Source: Archangium primigenium
GTDB lineage: Bacteria > Myxococcota > Myxococcia > Myxococcales > Myxococcaceae
DNA: 64,000 bases
Direction of reading: 5' to 3'
NCBI RefSeq assembly: GCF_016904885.1
Contig: NZ_JADWYI010000001.1
Coordinates: forward strand, 2,914,001-2,978,000
Within the stretch, counting starts at the first letter, position 1, and the number at the start of each line of letters is the position of its first letter. Below the pieces are notes generated by a model. It made no database searches and was not told the origin of the DNA. It was given only the letters and a program-made list of their open reading frames with translations. Positions 53,612 to 64,000 of the stretch are shown piece by piece. The position numbers and the translations under genes are program-made.

Positions 53612-54478
53612 ATGGACGGCGTGCTGGTCATCGACAAACCCAAGGGGCCCACGTCGTTCGACGTGGTGCGGCAGGTCCGGAGTCTGCTCCGGATCAAGAA
53701 GGTGGGTCACACCGGCACGCTGGATCCCATGGCCACCGGGGTGCTGCCCCTGTGTCTGGGAGAGGCGACCAAGGTGGCCGGCTTCATCACCGAGGGGGAC
53801 AAGGCCTACGACGCCGTGGTCCGTCTGGGCGCGGAGACCGATACCCAGGACGCCGAGGGCCAGGTCACGGCCGAGGCCCCCGTGCCGCCCCTCACCACCG
53901 CGCTGCTCGAGGACGTGCTCGGCCGCTTCCGCGGCACGTTCGATCAGGTGCCGCCCATGTACTCGGCGGTGAAGGTGGGCGGCAAACGGCTCTACGAGCT
54001 CGCCCGGGCGGGCGAGGAGATCGAGCGCGCCAGCCGCCAGGTGACCGTGTACGACCTGGTCCTGCGCGACTTCAACGCCAACCAGCTCCGGCTGTCCGTG
54101 CGGTGTTCCAAGGGGTTCTTCGTCCGCACGCTCGCCTACGACATCGGCCGGGCGCTCGGCTGTGGGGCCCACCTGGAAGGGCTGCGCCGCACCATGAGCG
54201 GCCCGTTCTCCCTGGCCCAGGCCCTGCCCCTGGCCGACGTGCCGGGCCTCATCCAGGACGGCACCCTGGCCCGGCGGCTGGTGCCCATCTCCGCGGCCCT
54301 GGTGGACCTGCCCGCCGTCCGGGTGAACGAGGCGGACGCGCAGCGCGTGTCCCATGGCGTGCCCGTGGAGGCGCCCTCCCTGCCCGGCCGCGTCCGGGTC
54401 CTGGGCCCCGCCGATGCCCTGCTCGCGGTGGCCGAGGTGGTGCGCGGTCGCCTGCGCTACCTCCGCGTCCTCGTCTGA
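53612..54478 (+). CDS. truB: tRNA pseudouridine(55) synthase TruB
   Basis: The protein has 288 residues. LVIDKPKGPTSFDVVRQVRSLL, the catalytic GHTGTLDPMATGVLP with the active-site Asp, KAYDAVVRLGAETDTQDAEG, QVPPMYSAVKVGGKRLYELAR and CSKGFFVRTLAYDIGRALG are all typical. It makes psi-55 in the T-loop of tRNAs. It is the last of the conserved ylxP-rbfA-truB block. Confidence 0.96.
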   Translation: MDGVLVIDKPKGPTSFDVVRQVRSLLRIKKVGHTGTLDPMATGVLPLCLGEATKVAGFITEGDKAYDAVVRLGAETDTQDAEGQVTAEAPVPPLTTALLEDVLGRFRGTFDQVPPMYSAVKVGGKRLYELARAGEEIERASRQVTVYDLVLRDFNANQLRLSVRCSKGFFVRTLAYDIGRALGCGAHLEGLRRTMSGPFSLAQALPLADVPGLIQDGTLARRLVPISAALVDLPAVRVNEADAQRVSHGVPVEAPSLPGRVRVLGPADALLAVAEVVRGRLRYLRVLV

Positions 54479-54485
54479 CCTCCTC

Positions 54486-54812
54486 TTGGCCCGGGCACTC
54501 GACGTCACCGTCGTGGTTCCTCCGCCCCTGCGCCCCCTCTTCGAGGGCCGACGGGAGATCACCCTGGGCGTTCCCTCCACCTCCGGGGTGGGGGACGTCG
54601 TGGAGGTCCTGCTGTCGCTCTACCCCCGGCTGGGCCAGCACCTCGCCGGAGATCGGCGCCCGACGGGGGGCTTCTACGTGCACCTGGCCCTGACGGCCCA
54701 CGCCCTGGAGGAACTGGCCGCGGGGGGCACGGGCCTGTCCTCGGGAGGACGCCTGTTGCTCTTCGTCCTGTCCCGTCCGGCCCCGGGGCGCCAGGCGGGC
54801 GCTTCCGGTTGA
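54486..54812 (+). CDS. MoaD/ThiS-like ubiquitin-fold protein without C-terminal GG
   Basis: The protein has about 108 residues from a TTG at 54486, 7 bases after the truB stop; there is no good Shine-Dalgarno, so translational coupling is likely. The strand order ALDVTVVVPPPLRPLFEGRREITLGVPSTSGVGDVVEVLLSLYPRL, then RPTGGFYVHLALTAHALEELAAGGTGL and GGRLLLFVLSRPAPG follow the MoaD/ThiS beta-grasp pattern. The end (GRQAGASG) lacks the GG needed for adenylation and sulfur transfer, so a sulfur-carrier function is doubtful. Domain match is by eye. Confidence 0.55.
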   Translation: MARALDVTVVVPPPLRPLFEGRREITLGVPSTSGVGDVVEVLLSLYPRLGQHLAGDRRPTGGFYVHLALTAHALEELAAGGTGLSSGGRLLLFVLSRPAPGRQAGASG

Positions 54813-54837
54813 CCGCCCCCCACCCGGTGCTGATAAG
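54809..54837 (+). promoter_or_regulatory. Promoter of rpsO
   Basis: TTGACC (54809-54814) and GATAAG (54832-54837) are separated by 17 bases, the optimal spacing for the housekeeping sigma factor. The predicted start is about 54844, giving a leader of about 92 bases for rpsO. Confidence 0.6.
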
Positions 54838-54935
54838 CCGTCGTCCCGTTACAGCAGAATACCCGGTCTGTACCCCTCCGCGGACCGCGGGCAGCGCAGC
54901 ACCCCACCCCGGAGCGGGAAGAAAACAGGAAGCAC

Positions 54936-55208
54936 ATGTCGGCACTGCATCAGGACCGTAAGGCGGAAGTCGTCGCGAAGTACCGCACCCACGAGAGCGA
55001 CACGGGCTCGCCCGAGGTGCAGGTGGCGCTGCTGTCCGAGCGCATCACCATGCTCACCGAGCACTTCAAGACGCACAAGAAGGACCACCACTCCCGCCGT
55101 GGTCTGCTCAAGCTGGTGGGTCAGCGCCGCCGCCTGCTCGACTACCTGAAGAGCAAGGACACCAACCGCTACAAGAAGCTCATCGACGGTCTCGGCATCC
55201 GCAAGTAA
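54936..55208 (+). CDS. rpsO: 30S ribosomal protein S15
   Basis: The protein has 90 residues, the usual 88-90. [90 protein letters not shown] is S15 throughout (shown here only to name the conserved [12 protein letters not shown] and HHSRRGLL blocks). It binds 16S rRNA helices 20-22 and bridges to the 50S. pnp follows, as in most proteobacteria. Confidence 0.97.
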   Translation: MSALHQDRKAEVVAKYRTHESDTGSPEVQVALLSERITMLTEHFKTHKKDHHSRRGLLKLVGQRRRLLDYLKSKDTNRYKKLIDGLGIRK

Positions 55209-55580
55209 GCCGTCGGGAAAAAACGGGGCGCCGGCATGCGCTGGCGCCCCGAGTCGTTCATAGGCAGTCCCTTTCACGAGGAGTGGGGTAATCCAGAGAG
55301 GACCGGTGGAGATGAGGACGGAGGTTTTGGTTTCCGTTCGGACGGGCCGACCCGACAGCAGGGGTGGGCCCGCGCGAGCAGGGATCAAGACTCCGACGCA
55401 TCCCTCCCGGCGCTTCCGAGGCGCCCCCCCGCAGTTCAGTCGCGGTTGCTTGTCCGTGCCTGTTCCAGGCCTGGCGACCGCATCCACCCACAGGCCTCGC
55501 TACGAGGCGCGTGGACCCAAGTCCTCTGGTGAGGGCGGGGCGCGCGCTTGGAGGCCCCACAGTCACAAGGCAAGACGGAT
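55209..55580 (+). other. rpsO-pnp intergenic region, 372 bases
   Basis: A hairpin lies near the start (separate entry). Beyond it no gene, promoter, riboswitch or repeat could be recognised. Reading frames here have no sensible start or codon bias. The long leader before pnp suits the known autoregulation of pnp mRNA in other bacteria, but no specific element is visible. Confidence 0.5.
55224..55251 (+). terminator. Hairpin after rpsO
   Basis: CGGGGCGCC (55224-55232) pairs with GGCGCCCCG (55243-55251) in a 9-bp perfect stem with a 10-base loop, 16 bases after the rpsO stop; no T-run follows. It could be a terminator or, as in Escherichia coli, a processing site in the rpsO-pnp transcript. 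Confidence 0.55.
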
Positions 55581-57767
<2,187 letters not shown>

Positions 57768-57879
57768 GTTCCCGGCCTCGGCCGTGACCGCGCCCTCCCT
57801 TCCGCTCCGGCGGGGGAGGGCGTTGTCGTTTCCGGGGAGGGGGCAGACCGCGACCTGTCCTTCGTGCGTTGATGGGCCC

Positions 57880-58611
57880 GTGCCCCAGGCCTCCCTCGCC
57901 GCGTTCTCCCACTTCCTCGGCCACTTCCGCTGGGCCTTCATGCCGCTGGGCCTGCTGGCGCTCATCGCCGTGGGCGTGCATGCCGCCACGGACACGCTCG
58001 ATGACCGGCTGCTGCTCCTGGTGGACGCGGCGGATGCCCGGTTCGATGCCTTCGTCGGCCGCTCCCCGCTCACCGAGCCCCTCGTGGACCTGCTCTCCCT
58101 GGAGCGGCGCGCCACGCTCGCGCGACTGCTGGCGCTCGTCTGGGAGTTGGCGGCGGACCTCGTGCTCGCGCTGCCCGCGCTGGGCTACCAGGAAGAGGAC
58201 AGCGCGCCCCCCGGCGCCTGGCGCGCCCTGGGACTGAGGTGCCTGCGCGCGCCCACCACGCTGCGGTGGATCCGCCCGCTGGCGACGGCGTTCGTGGTCG
58301 TGGCGGGCGCCTGTGCGGTGGCACGACTCGTCCAGGGCACGGTGTTCCTGTCCTGGACCGCGTTGTTCGGCGAGCGCGTGGCGGCGGCCCTCTCCCAGGG
58401 CATCGCGCTCGGGGCCCTGGCCGGACTGCTGGGGCGACTGGGCGCGCGCGCCGTCCTGCTCAACCTCCAGGCCGCGGATGCGGAATCCCAGGCGCAGGGC
58501 AGGGGCTTCGTGAAGGCCGTGGGCCATGGCCTCGCGGGCTCGGTGCTGGTGCTGCCCCTGGCGATCGCCGCCGCGCTGGATGCCTCGCCCCTCTTGTCCT
58601 TCGTGCGCTGA
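57880..58611 (+). CDS. Unknown inner-membrane protein
   Basis: The protein has 243 residues from a GTG at 57880 (MPQASLAAFSHFLGHFRWAF); a GTG at 57784 is in frame but its lead does not look coding. About four membrane helices are visible: FMPLGLLALIAVGVHAA, ATLARLLALVWELAADLVLA, PLATAFVVVAGACAVARL, and the C-terminal SVLVLPLAIAAALDASPLL, with two shorter helices between. No domain recognised. The next gene, an M23 peptidase, starts 9 bases later, so the two are co-transcribed and may act together at the envelope. Confidence 0.65.
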   Translation: MPQASLAAFSHFLGHFRWAFMPLGLLALIAVGVHAATDTLDDRLLLLVDAADARFDAFVGRSPLTEPLVDLLSLERRATLARLLALVWELAADLVLALPALGYQEEDSAPPGAWRALGLRCLRAPTTLRWIRPLATAFVVVAGACAVARLVQGTVFLSWTALFGERVAAALSQGIALGALAGLLGRLGARAVLLNLQAADAESQAQGRGFVKAVGHGLAGSVLVLPLAIAAALDASPLLSFVR

Positions 58612-58620
58612 GGAGCCGTC

Positions 58621-59655
58621 ATGTTCGCGCGACCCGCCCGAGGCCTGCTCGACTTCTCGCTCGTGCTCCTGTGCGTCTGGACCGCCTGGCACCATACGCC
58701 CGCGGGTGCCCTCGTCCGGCGCGGCACGGCCTGGGCGCTCGGGCATCGGAGCACGGCCCGCGCCCTGCTCGACTACTACGCCCTGGACGTACCCCCTCCG
58801 GCTTCGGCGACGGGGGACGCGCTCGACGCGCTCGTGCCCCTGCCCACCGCGCCTCCCCCCGTGCCGCTCGCGGCGCCCGAGGCGCTCGCCCACGGCTCCT
58901 ACCTGGCGTTCCAGGCGCTCTCCGTCGAGGCACGCGCCCCCGTGCTGGCGCTCGCGCGGGAGCGGGGCCTGTCCCCCGAGCTGTTGAGTGATTCGCGTCA
59001 GGGTCCGGTCGCGCTCGGGCGGCTGCACGCGGCGCTGGCGGTGGACTTCCCCGACGAGGAGAGCCGCCTGGCCGCGCTGTTCGTCGGCCGGCTGCCCACG
59101 CACTACGCGCTGGAGCGGCTGGCGGCCGAGGGCCACGCCCCGAGCCTCAAGCGGCTCGCCCAGCAGTGGCCGCCGGGGTACGAGGCGGCCAGCGGCGCGG
59201 CCGTGCAGGCCCTGGCGTTGGCGACGGCCTTCTCGCTCGCGTGGCCGGTGCCGGAGCACAGCCGCATCTCCAGCCCCTTCGGCATGCGCACCAACCCCGT
59301 GTTGGGGGTGAAGAAGCTGCACACCGGCGTCGACCTGGCCGTGCGCACGGGCACCGAGGTGCGCGCGGTGGCCGATGGCACCGTGAGCCGCGCGAGCGAG
59401 GACGCCGTGAACGGGCGGGTGGTGCTGCTGCGGCACGAGCGCGGGGTGACGACGGCCTACTGCCACAACTCGGCGCTCCGGGTGCGCCCGGGGGACCGGG
59501 TGAAGCGCGGACAGGTCATCGCGCTGTCGGGCAGCACGGGGCGCTCCACGGGGCCGCACCTGCACTACCAGCTCACCCTGTTCTCCCGCCCGGTGGACCC
59601 CTTACGCTTCCGCCCCCGGGGCCTCGCCGTGGTGGACAACGCGTTCAGCGAATGA
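58621..59655 (+). CDS. M23-family metallopeptidase
   Basis: The protein has 344 residues. The N-terminal segment PARGLLDFSLVLLCVWTAW is a signal anchor. A helical middle part follows, and the C-terminal peptidase (about 210-335) carries HTGVDLAV (His234, Asp238), then GVTTAYCHNSALRVRPGDRVKRGQ and GPHLHYQLTLF (His313, His315), the zinc-binding set of LytM-like endopeptidases. These cut peptidoglycan cross-links or, when degenerate, activate amidases; here the residues appear complete, so activity is likely. Confidence 0.88.
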   Translation: MFARPARGLLDFSLVLLCVWTAWHHTPAGALVRRGTAWALGHRSTARALLDYYALDVPPPASATGDALDALVPLPTAPPPVPLAAPEALAHGSYLAFQALSVEARAPVLALARERGLSPELLSDSRQGPVALGRLHAALAVDFPDEESRLAALFVGRLPTHYALERLAAEGHAPSLKRLAQQWPPGYEAASGAAVQALALATAFSLAWPVPEHSRISSPFGMRTNPVLGVKKLHTGVDLAVRTGTEVRAVADGTVSRASEDAVNGRVVLLRHERGVTTAYCHNSALRVRPGDRVKRGQVIALSGSTGRSTGPHLHYQLTLFSRPVDPLRFRPRGLAVVDNAFSE

Positions 59656-59703
59656 GTGGCGGGGAACTCGCCCCGGCGCGCGTGCGTGGTACAGCTCCGG
59701 CGG

Positions 59704-60159
59704 ATGACGCCTCCCGTGTCCGTGGGGGTCCGGCGGGTGCGGGCCCATGCCGAGCCGTTGCCACTGCCCCGCTATGAGACGGCGCTCGCCGCGGGCATGG
59801 ACCTGCGCGCGGACATCGAGGACGAGCGCACGCTCGCGCCGCTCGAGCGGCTCCTCGTGCCCACGGGCCTGGCCCTCGGGCTGCCCCCCGGGTACGAGGC
59901 CCAGGTGCGGCCCCGCTCTGGCCTGGCGCTGCGCCATGGCCTCACCCTGCTCAACGCCCCGGGCACCGTGGACGCGGACTTCCGGGGCGAGGTGCAGGTG
60001 CTCCTGGTCAACCTCTCCTCGGAGCCCTTCACCCTGCGGCGGGGGGACCGCATCGCCCAGCTCGTGGTGGCGCCCGTGAGCCGCGCGTCCCTCGTGGAGC
60101 TGCAAATCCTGGAGTCCACCGAGCGGGGCGAGGGCGGCTTCGGCTCGACGGGCCGCTGA
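59704..60159 (+). CDS. dut: Deoxyuridine 5'-triphosphate nucleotidohydrolase
   Basis: The protein has 151 residues from the ATG at 59704. The five dUTPase motifs are present: [43 protein letters not shown] and [11 protein letters not shown]. It removes dUTP to protect DNA and gives dUMP for thymidylate synthesis; the trimer fold is implied by motif 5. It begins 48 bases after the M23 gene. Confidence 0.95.
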   Translation: MTPPVSVGVRRVRAHAEPLPLPRYETALAAGMDLRADIEDERTLAPLERLLVPTGLALGLPPGYEAQVRPRSGLALRHGLTLLNAPGTVDADFRGEVQVLLVNLSSEPFTLRRGDRIAQLVVAPVSRASLVELQILESTERGEGGFGSTGR

Positions 60160-60277
60160 CGGGACGCCGAGGCCCGCGCGTTCCTTGCCCCGTGTCGGCG
60201 GCGCGCGGTAAGAGATCTCCCGGGAAAAGTGGAAGCCCCCCTCCTCCTTCCCGCCACCCGCCCGGAGCCCGACCCCC

Positions 60278-62470
60278 TTGCTTTGCCAACGCTGCGGAAG
60301 CCTCGTCCCGGACAACAGCGCCTCCTGCGCCACCTGTGGCCTGAAGCTCTCGGGCGGAGCGACGGGGAGCACCCCGCGCCGCCGCGCGGGCGGGGTGGAG
60401 GCGCCCTACAAGGCCGGCGACGTCTTCGCCAAGCGCTACGCCATCCGCGAGGTCATCGGCCCGGGCCCCGTGGGGCACGTCTTCCGCGCGCTCGACCAGG
60501 AGATGGACGTCGAGGTGGCCCTCAAAGTCATCAACCCCCGGCTCGTGCAGATGCAGGAGGAGCGCACCCAGTTCTCCCTGGCGCTGCGCGCGGGCAAGAA
60601 GCTCACCCACCCGCACCACGTGCGCGTCTACGAGGAGGGCGAGGACCGCAACCGGCCCTTCTTCACCACCCAGCTGCTCGAGGGCATGACGCTGCGGCGG
60701 ATGCTCGAACAGCGCGCCTCCCAGGGCCAGCGCTTCACCGTCAAGGAAGCCGAGCCGCTGCTCGCGCAGCTCGCCGAGGCGCTGGAGCACGCCCACAAGT
60801 ACGGGCCGCACTCCAACCTCAAGCCGGAGAACATCCTGCTGCTGCCGGATCTGCTCAAGGTGACGGATTACGGCCTGGCGCTCGGCATTCCGCGACTGCC
60901 CTTCATCCAGGCGCAGAAGTCCTGGAAGGTGGGCTGCTACCTGGCGCCCGAGTACTCCGAGGGGGGAGAGCTCGACACGCGCATGGACATCTACGCCCTG
61001 GGCGTCATCCTGGGCGAGCTGCTCACCGGCCAGATGCCCGAGGAAGGGGAGGTGTCCGAGCTGCTGGCCTACGAGGCGGACCTGCCCCAGGGCGTGGAGG
61101 CGCTCTACCGGCGCGCCACCAACACCAACCCGCTCGCGCGCCCCAAGTCCGCGAGCGAGTTCCTGTCCGAGTTCTCCGCGGCGCTGTCCTCGCGGCCCCG
61201 TCCGGCGGCCAAACCGGCCCCGTTGTCCCTCAAGGGCCGCGGCAAGGCCGTGCCCTTCAGCCTCACCGCGGAGCTGGCCACCGCGGCCCCGCCGAGCTCC
61301 AACGCGCTGCCGCCGCCGGTGCCCACCACGGAGCTGCCCACGCTGGGCACGCCCACCATCCAGGTGCCCACGGTGCAGCCCGGCGCGGCGCCCACGCAGG
61401 AGGCGCCCCGGAGCACCGTCGAGACGCCCGTGGCGGTCGCGCCCACGCTGGAGATGCCCCACGCGGCGGCGCCCACCGAGGTGTTGACCGCCGAGAGCCT
61501 CGCCCAGCGGGGCATCTCCACGGCCCGCGAGGCCCCGCCTCCGCCCGACGCCACCCAGAAGCTCGACTCGGAGGCCCTCGCGGCCATCATGGCCACGCCG
61601 CCCCGGCAGGCGGGCGCGCCCAAGGGCCGTCCCGCTCCGGCCGCGCCGCGCGCCGAGCCGCGTCCCGCAGCCAAGGCCGCCGCGGGCAAGGCCAAGGCGG
61701 CCGCGCCGGCCCCGGCCTCCAAGGCCTGGATGGTGGCGCTGGCCATCGGAGGGCTCGCCGTGGGCGCCGTGGCGGGCTACAGCCTGTTGAAGCTGCGCGG
61801 AGGCACGCCCCCCGCCGTCGAGTCGTCGGCGGGCGCGCCCGCGGCCACCGCCCTCACCCCGCCGGGCGCGGGCGAGGGGGGCGTCGCGGGAGCGCTCGGC
61901 TCGTGCCCCCAGGGCATGCGGTACGTGAGCGGCGGCGCGTTCAAGATGGGCAAGGAGTCCGCGGACGAGGGCCCGCGCAACGAGTCGGCGTTGATCTCCC
62001 GGCAGGTGGGCGCCTTCTGCATCGACGAGTTCGAGTTCCCCAACCAGGCGGGCGTCGCGCCCCGGGTGGGCGTGTCCTGGCAGGACGCGCGCAACGAGTG
62101 CGCGAAGATGGGCCGGCGCCTGTGCTCCGAGGAGGAGTGGGAGAAGGCCTGCAAGGGCCCGGGCAACCTGCGCTTCCCCTACGGCACCGCCTTCGAGGCG
62201 CGCCGGTGCAACACCGAGGGCAATGCCGGGGACCGGGCGCGCTCGGGTGCCTTCACCACGTGCCGCTCGGGCTACGGCGTCATGGACCTGTCGGGCAACG
62301 TGGCGGAGTGGACCGAGTCCGAGTTCGGGGATGCCCGGGGCCGGGTCCAGAAGGGAGGCTCCTTCAGCCGGCAGGAGATCTCCGCGCGGTGTGCCTCCCG
62401 GGCGAGTGGAGAGCCGGAAGTGACGTCGGGTGAGGTGGGGTTCCGCTGCTGCATGGGGGTGAAGCGATGA
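60278..62470 (+). CDS. Zinc ribbon-pseudokinase-TM-SUMF fusion protein
   Basis: The protein has about 730 residues from a TTG at 60278 (the frame is open with no better start). Residues 3-24 are a zinc ribbon (CQRCGSLVPDNSASCATCG). A kinase-like domain (about 48-300) keeps the glycine loop GPGPVGHV and ATP Lys83 but has HSNLKPENILL (178-188) in place of HRD and TDYGLA (Asp197) in place of DFG, so the catalytic Asp is Asn180: a pseudokinase is likely. A Pro/Ala linker and one membrane helix (about 486-505) follow, then a formylglycine-generating/SUMF-type domain (about 541-728; CPQGMRYVSGGAFKMG, GVMDLSGNVAEWTESE, FRCCMGVKR). Regulatory or scaffold role inferred. It overlaps the next gene by 4 bases. 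Confidence 0.82.
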   Translation: MLCQRCGSLVPDNSASCATCGLKLSGGATGSTPRRRAGGVEAPYKAGDVFAKRYAIREVIGPGPVGHVFRALDQEMDVEVALKVINPRLVQMQEERTQFSLALRAGKKLTHPHHVRVYEEGEDRNRPFFTTQLLEGMTLRRMLEQRASQGQRFTVKEAEPLLAQLAEALEHAHKYGPHSNLKPENILLLPDLLKVTDYGLALGIPRLPFIQAQKSWKVGCYLAPEYSEGGELDTRMDIYALGVILGELLTGQMPEEGEVSELLAYEADLPQGVEALYRRATNTNPLARPKSASEFLSEFSAALSSRPRPAAKPAPLSLKGRGKAVPFSLTAELATAAPPSSNALPPPVPTTELPTLGTPTIQVPTVQPGAAPTQEAPRSTVETPVAVAPTLEMPHAAAPTEVLTAESLAQRGISTAREAPPPPDATQKLDSEALAAIMATPPRQAGAPKGRPAPAAPRAEPRPAAKAAAGKAKAAAPAPASKAWMVALAIGGLAVGAVAGYSLLKLRGGTPPAVESSAGAPAATALTPPGAGEGGVAGALGSCPQGMRYVSGGAFKMGKESADEGPRNESALISRQVGAFCIDEFEFPNQAGVAPRVGVSWQDARNECAKMGRRLCSEEEWEKACKGPGNLRFPYGTAFEARRCNTEGNAGDRARSGAFTTCRSGYGVMDLSGNVAEWTESEFGDARGRVQKGGSFSRQEISARCASRASGEPEVTSGEVGFRCCMGVKR

Positions 62471-63411
62471 CGCGTTGGGGCCTGCTGCTGGTGTGGCTGG
62501 TGGTGCTGCCGTGGGAGGCGTCCGCGCAGGCGGCGCGCCCGAAGGTGGTGGTGGTCAAGTCCTCCGGGCTCGCGTCGTACGCCTCGGTGGTGGCGGGCTT
62601 CAGCGCCGAGGTGCGCGCCGAGGTGTCGGAGGTGGTGCTGGAGGACAGCGCGCAGGCGGCCTCGCGCGCCCTGCAGCGCATCGCGGCCCAGAAGCCCGCG
62701 CTGGTGCTCGCCATCGGCCCCCTGGCGGCCAACTCCGCCCGCCGCGCCCTGGAGAAGGACGTGCCCGTCCTGTTCGCCATGGTGCCCTACTACGAGAAGT
62801 ACGGCCTGGAGGGGCCCAACCTCACGGGCATCGCGCTCACCAGCGACTTCCGGCCCGAGCTCTCCTCGCTCAAGGCCCTGTCCGGCTCCATCAAGCGCGT
62901 GGGCATCCTCCACGATCCGCGCTTCTCCGCGGGGCTGGTGGAGTCGGCGCAGTCGGCGGCCTCCGCCCTGGGCATGTCCATCGTGTCCCTGGAGACGGAT
63001 GGCCAGGGCAAGCTCGACAAGGTGCTCGCCAACGCCAAGGACAAGGTGGACGCGATGCTGATGGTGGCCGACAAGACGGTGGGCAACGCCGCCGTGGTGC
63101 AGGGCCTCATCACCTTCTGCGCCGCCCAGCGGCTGCCGCTCGTGGGCCTCACCCCCAGCCAGGTGAAGGAGGGCGCCACCCTGGCCCTCGCGCCGAGTCC
63201 CGTCACCATCGGTCAGCAGGCGGGACGGCTGGCCAACCGCATCATCCATGAACGGATCGACCCGGGCGCGCTCGCCGTGTCGCAGCCCGAGGGTCTGGAC
63301 ATGGCCGTCAACCTCTCCGCCGCGAGCAAGCTCGGAGGCTCCAAGGACGCGGTGCTGGAGCTGCTGCGCTTCGCCGCCAAGCGGGACTTCCCCGTGAGGG
63401 TCTTCGAGTGA
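62467..63411 (+). CDS. ABC transporter substrate-binding protein, TrpX-like
   Basis: The protein has 314 residues from the ATG at 62467 (ATGA overlap with the fusion gene). Signal peptide MTRWGLLLVWLVVLPWEASA. Then two lobes of a periplasmic binding fold: KVVVVKSSGLASYASVVAGF, PALVLAIGPLAANSARRAL, VPVLFAMVPYYEKYGLEGPNLTGIAL, KRVGILHDPRFSAGLVES and PLVGLTPSQVKEGATLALAP. This resembles the DUF534/TrpXYZ-type ABC substrate-binding proteins. No permease or ATPase gene is in view. Coupling to the pseudokinase-SUMF gene suggests that the two act together, e.g. as sensor partners. Confidence 0.82.
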   Translation: MTRWGLLLVWLVVLPWEASAQAARPKVVVVKSSGLASYASVVAGFSAEVRAEVSEVVLEDSAQAASRALQRIAAQKPALVLAIGPLAANSARRALEKDVPVLFAMVPYYEKYGLEGPNLTGIALTSDFRPELSSLKALSGSIKRVGILHDPRFSAGLVESAQSAASALGMSIVSLETDGQGKLDKVLANAKDKVDAMLMVADKTVGNAAVVQGLITFCAAQRLPLVGLTPSQVKEGATLALAPSPVTIGQQAGRLANRIIHERIDPGALAVSQPEGLDMAVNLSAASKLGGSKDAVLELLRFAAKRDFPVRVFE

Positions 63412-64000
63412 TTCCGCGCTACAGCCGCAAGGAGATGTCGTCTCTCTGGACCGACGTGGCCCGCCTGCGCCGCTGGCGCGACGTGGAGCTGGCCGCCCTG
63501 GAGGGCATGGTGGAGGCGGGCATCGCGCCGCGCGAGGCGCTCGCCGACTGCCTTGCGCGCGCCGGGGACTTCTCCGAGGCGGACGCCGCGCGCATCGAGG
63601 AGATCGAGCGCACCACCAAGCACGACGTCATCGCGTTCCTCACCTTCATGGAGGAGCGCATCGGCCCGAGCGCGCGCTGGCTGCACCTGGGCATGACGTC
63701 CTCGGACGTGCTGGACACGTCCCTGGGCATGGCGCTGCGCGAGGCGGCGGAGCTCATCCTCCAGGGCGTCACCCGGGCGATGGCCGCGGTGGAGAAGCGC
63801 GCCTTCGAGCACCAGCGCACGGTGATGATGGGCCGCAGCCACGGCATCCACGCCGAGCCCATCACCTTCGGCCACAAGCTGGCCATCTGGTACGACGAGC
63901 TGCGCCGCGCCCGGGTGCGGCTCGAGCACGCCCGGGACACCATCTCCGTGGGGATGATCTCCGGCGCGGTGGGCACGTTCGCGCACCTGCCGCCCTCGGT
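63408..64000 (+). CDS. purB: Adenylosuccinate lyase (3' end beyond window)
   Basis: It starts with the GTG at 63408, overlapping the preceding stop (GTGA), and reads to the window edge (198 residues). MIPRYSRKEMSSLWTDVARLRRWRDVELAALEG, KHDVIAFLTFMEERIGPSARWLHLGMTSSDVLDT and VMMGRSHGIHAEPITFGHK are diagnostic; the catalytic Ser lies later, outside the window. It splits SAICAR and adenylosuccinate in purine synthesis. Confidence 0.95.
   Translation, partial: MIPRYSRKEMSSLWTDVARLRRWRDVELAALEGMVEAGIAPREALADCLARAGDFSEADAARIEEIERTTKHDVIAFLTFMEERIGPSARWLHLGMTSSDVLDTSLGMALREAAELILQGVTRAMAAVEKRAFEHQRTVMMGRSHGIHAEPITFGHKLAIWYDELRRARVRLEHARDTISVGMISGAVGTFAHLPPS

Noticed and set aside
55209-55580. Possible small gene between rpsO and pnp
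   Set aside because: Frames there have weak starts, no ribosome site and no codon bias; treated as leader.

Overview
The window is about 70% GC. Almost every real gene has G or C in most third codon positions, and the gene content is that of a myxobacterium, most likely Cystobacterineae (Archangium/Cystobacter-like). The markers are a Ser/Thr kinase and a kinase-SUMF fusion, DUF4388 (PATAN) proteins, cysteine-rich and DUF4403 lipoproteins, an HD-GYP sensor, a lycopene-cyclase-domain membrane protein, and a near-consensus sigma-54 promoter with upstream activator-like sites. I assign no species. I found no rRNA, tRNA, CRISPR array, insertion sequence, prophage or integration site.

Layout. 1-8.7 kb is mostly accessory: a cut-off FAD monooxygenase, a CotH-kinase/lamin-tail lipoprotein whose Shine-Dalgarno lies in a perfect hairpin, a probably frameshifted small protein, a RelA/SpoT-type synthetase, a 4 x 34-residue Cys-repeat secreted protein, a tandem lycopene cyclase-type membrane protein, a polytopic membrane protein and a Cys-rich lipoprotein. 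8.7-16.1 kb: DbpA-type helicase, small lipoprotein, dienelactone hydrolase, zinc peptidase, phospholipase D-type lipoprotein, stand-alone RlmK and a cystathionine gamma-synthase/lyase. 16.1-20.3 kb: a DUF4403 lipoprotein divergent from a sigma-54-driven Gly/Ala-rich protein with a perfect terminator, then a TPR protein. 20.3-26 kb: cystathionine beta-synthase with a small CC-x-C-x-C partner, an AmgK/MurU-like pair (peptidoglycan sugar salvage), a PP2C phosphatase, DUF192 and TrmL.

26-34 kb holds two large neighbouring scaffold-like proteins that both carry DUF4388 and TPRs. One has an 882-residue ARLAEE-repeat stalk and a J domain. The other has a receiver domain and a transmembrane anchor. 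34-40.5 kb is housekeeping: tsaD-rsmA, a deoxynucleoside kinase, and panB-panC-smpB-sspB, where tmRNA tagging and tag delivery to ClpXP are adjacent. 40.5-46.5 kb, minus strand: Ser/Thr kinase, DUF971, HD-GYP receptor, a coupled FecR-domain/coiled-coil pair and a nitrilase-family amidase that looks leaderless.

46.5-57.8 kb is the classical translation/RNA cluster rimP-nusA-ylxR-infB-ylxP-rbfA-truB-(MoaD-like)-rpsO-pnp, with an intrinsic terminator in the rimP leader and a separate promoter for rpsO. 57.9-64 kb: membrane protein, M23 peptidase, dut, a zinc-ribbon/pseudokinase/SUMF fusion coupled to an ABC-type substrate-binding protein, and the start of purB. All functions are inferred by reading motifs; no database search was run.
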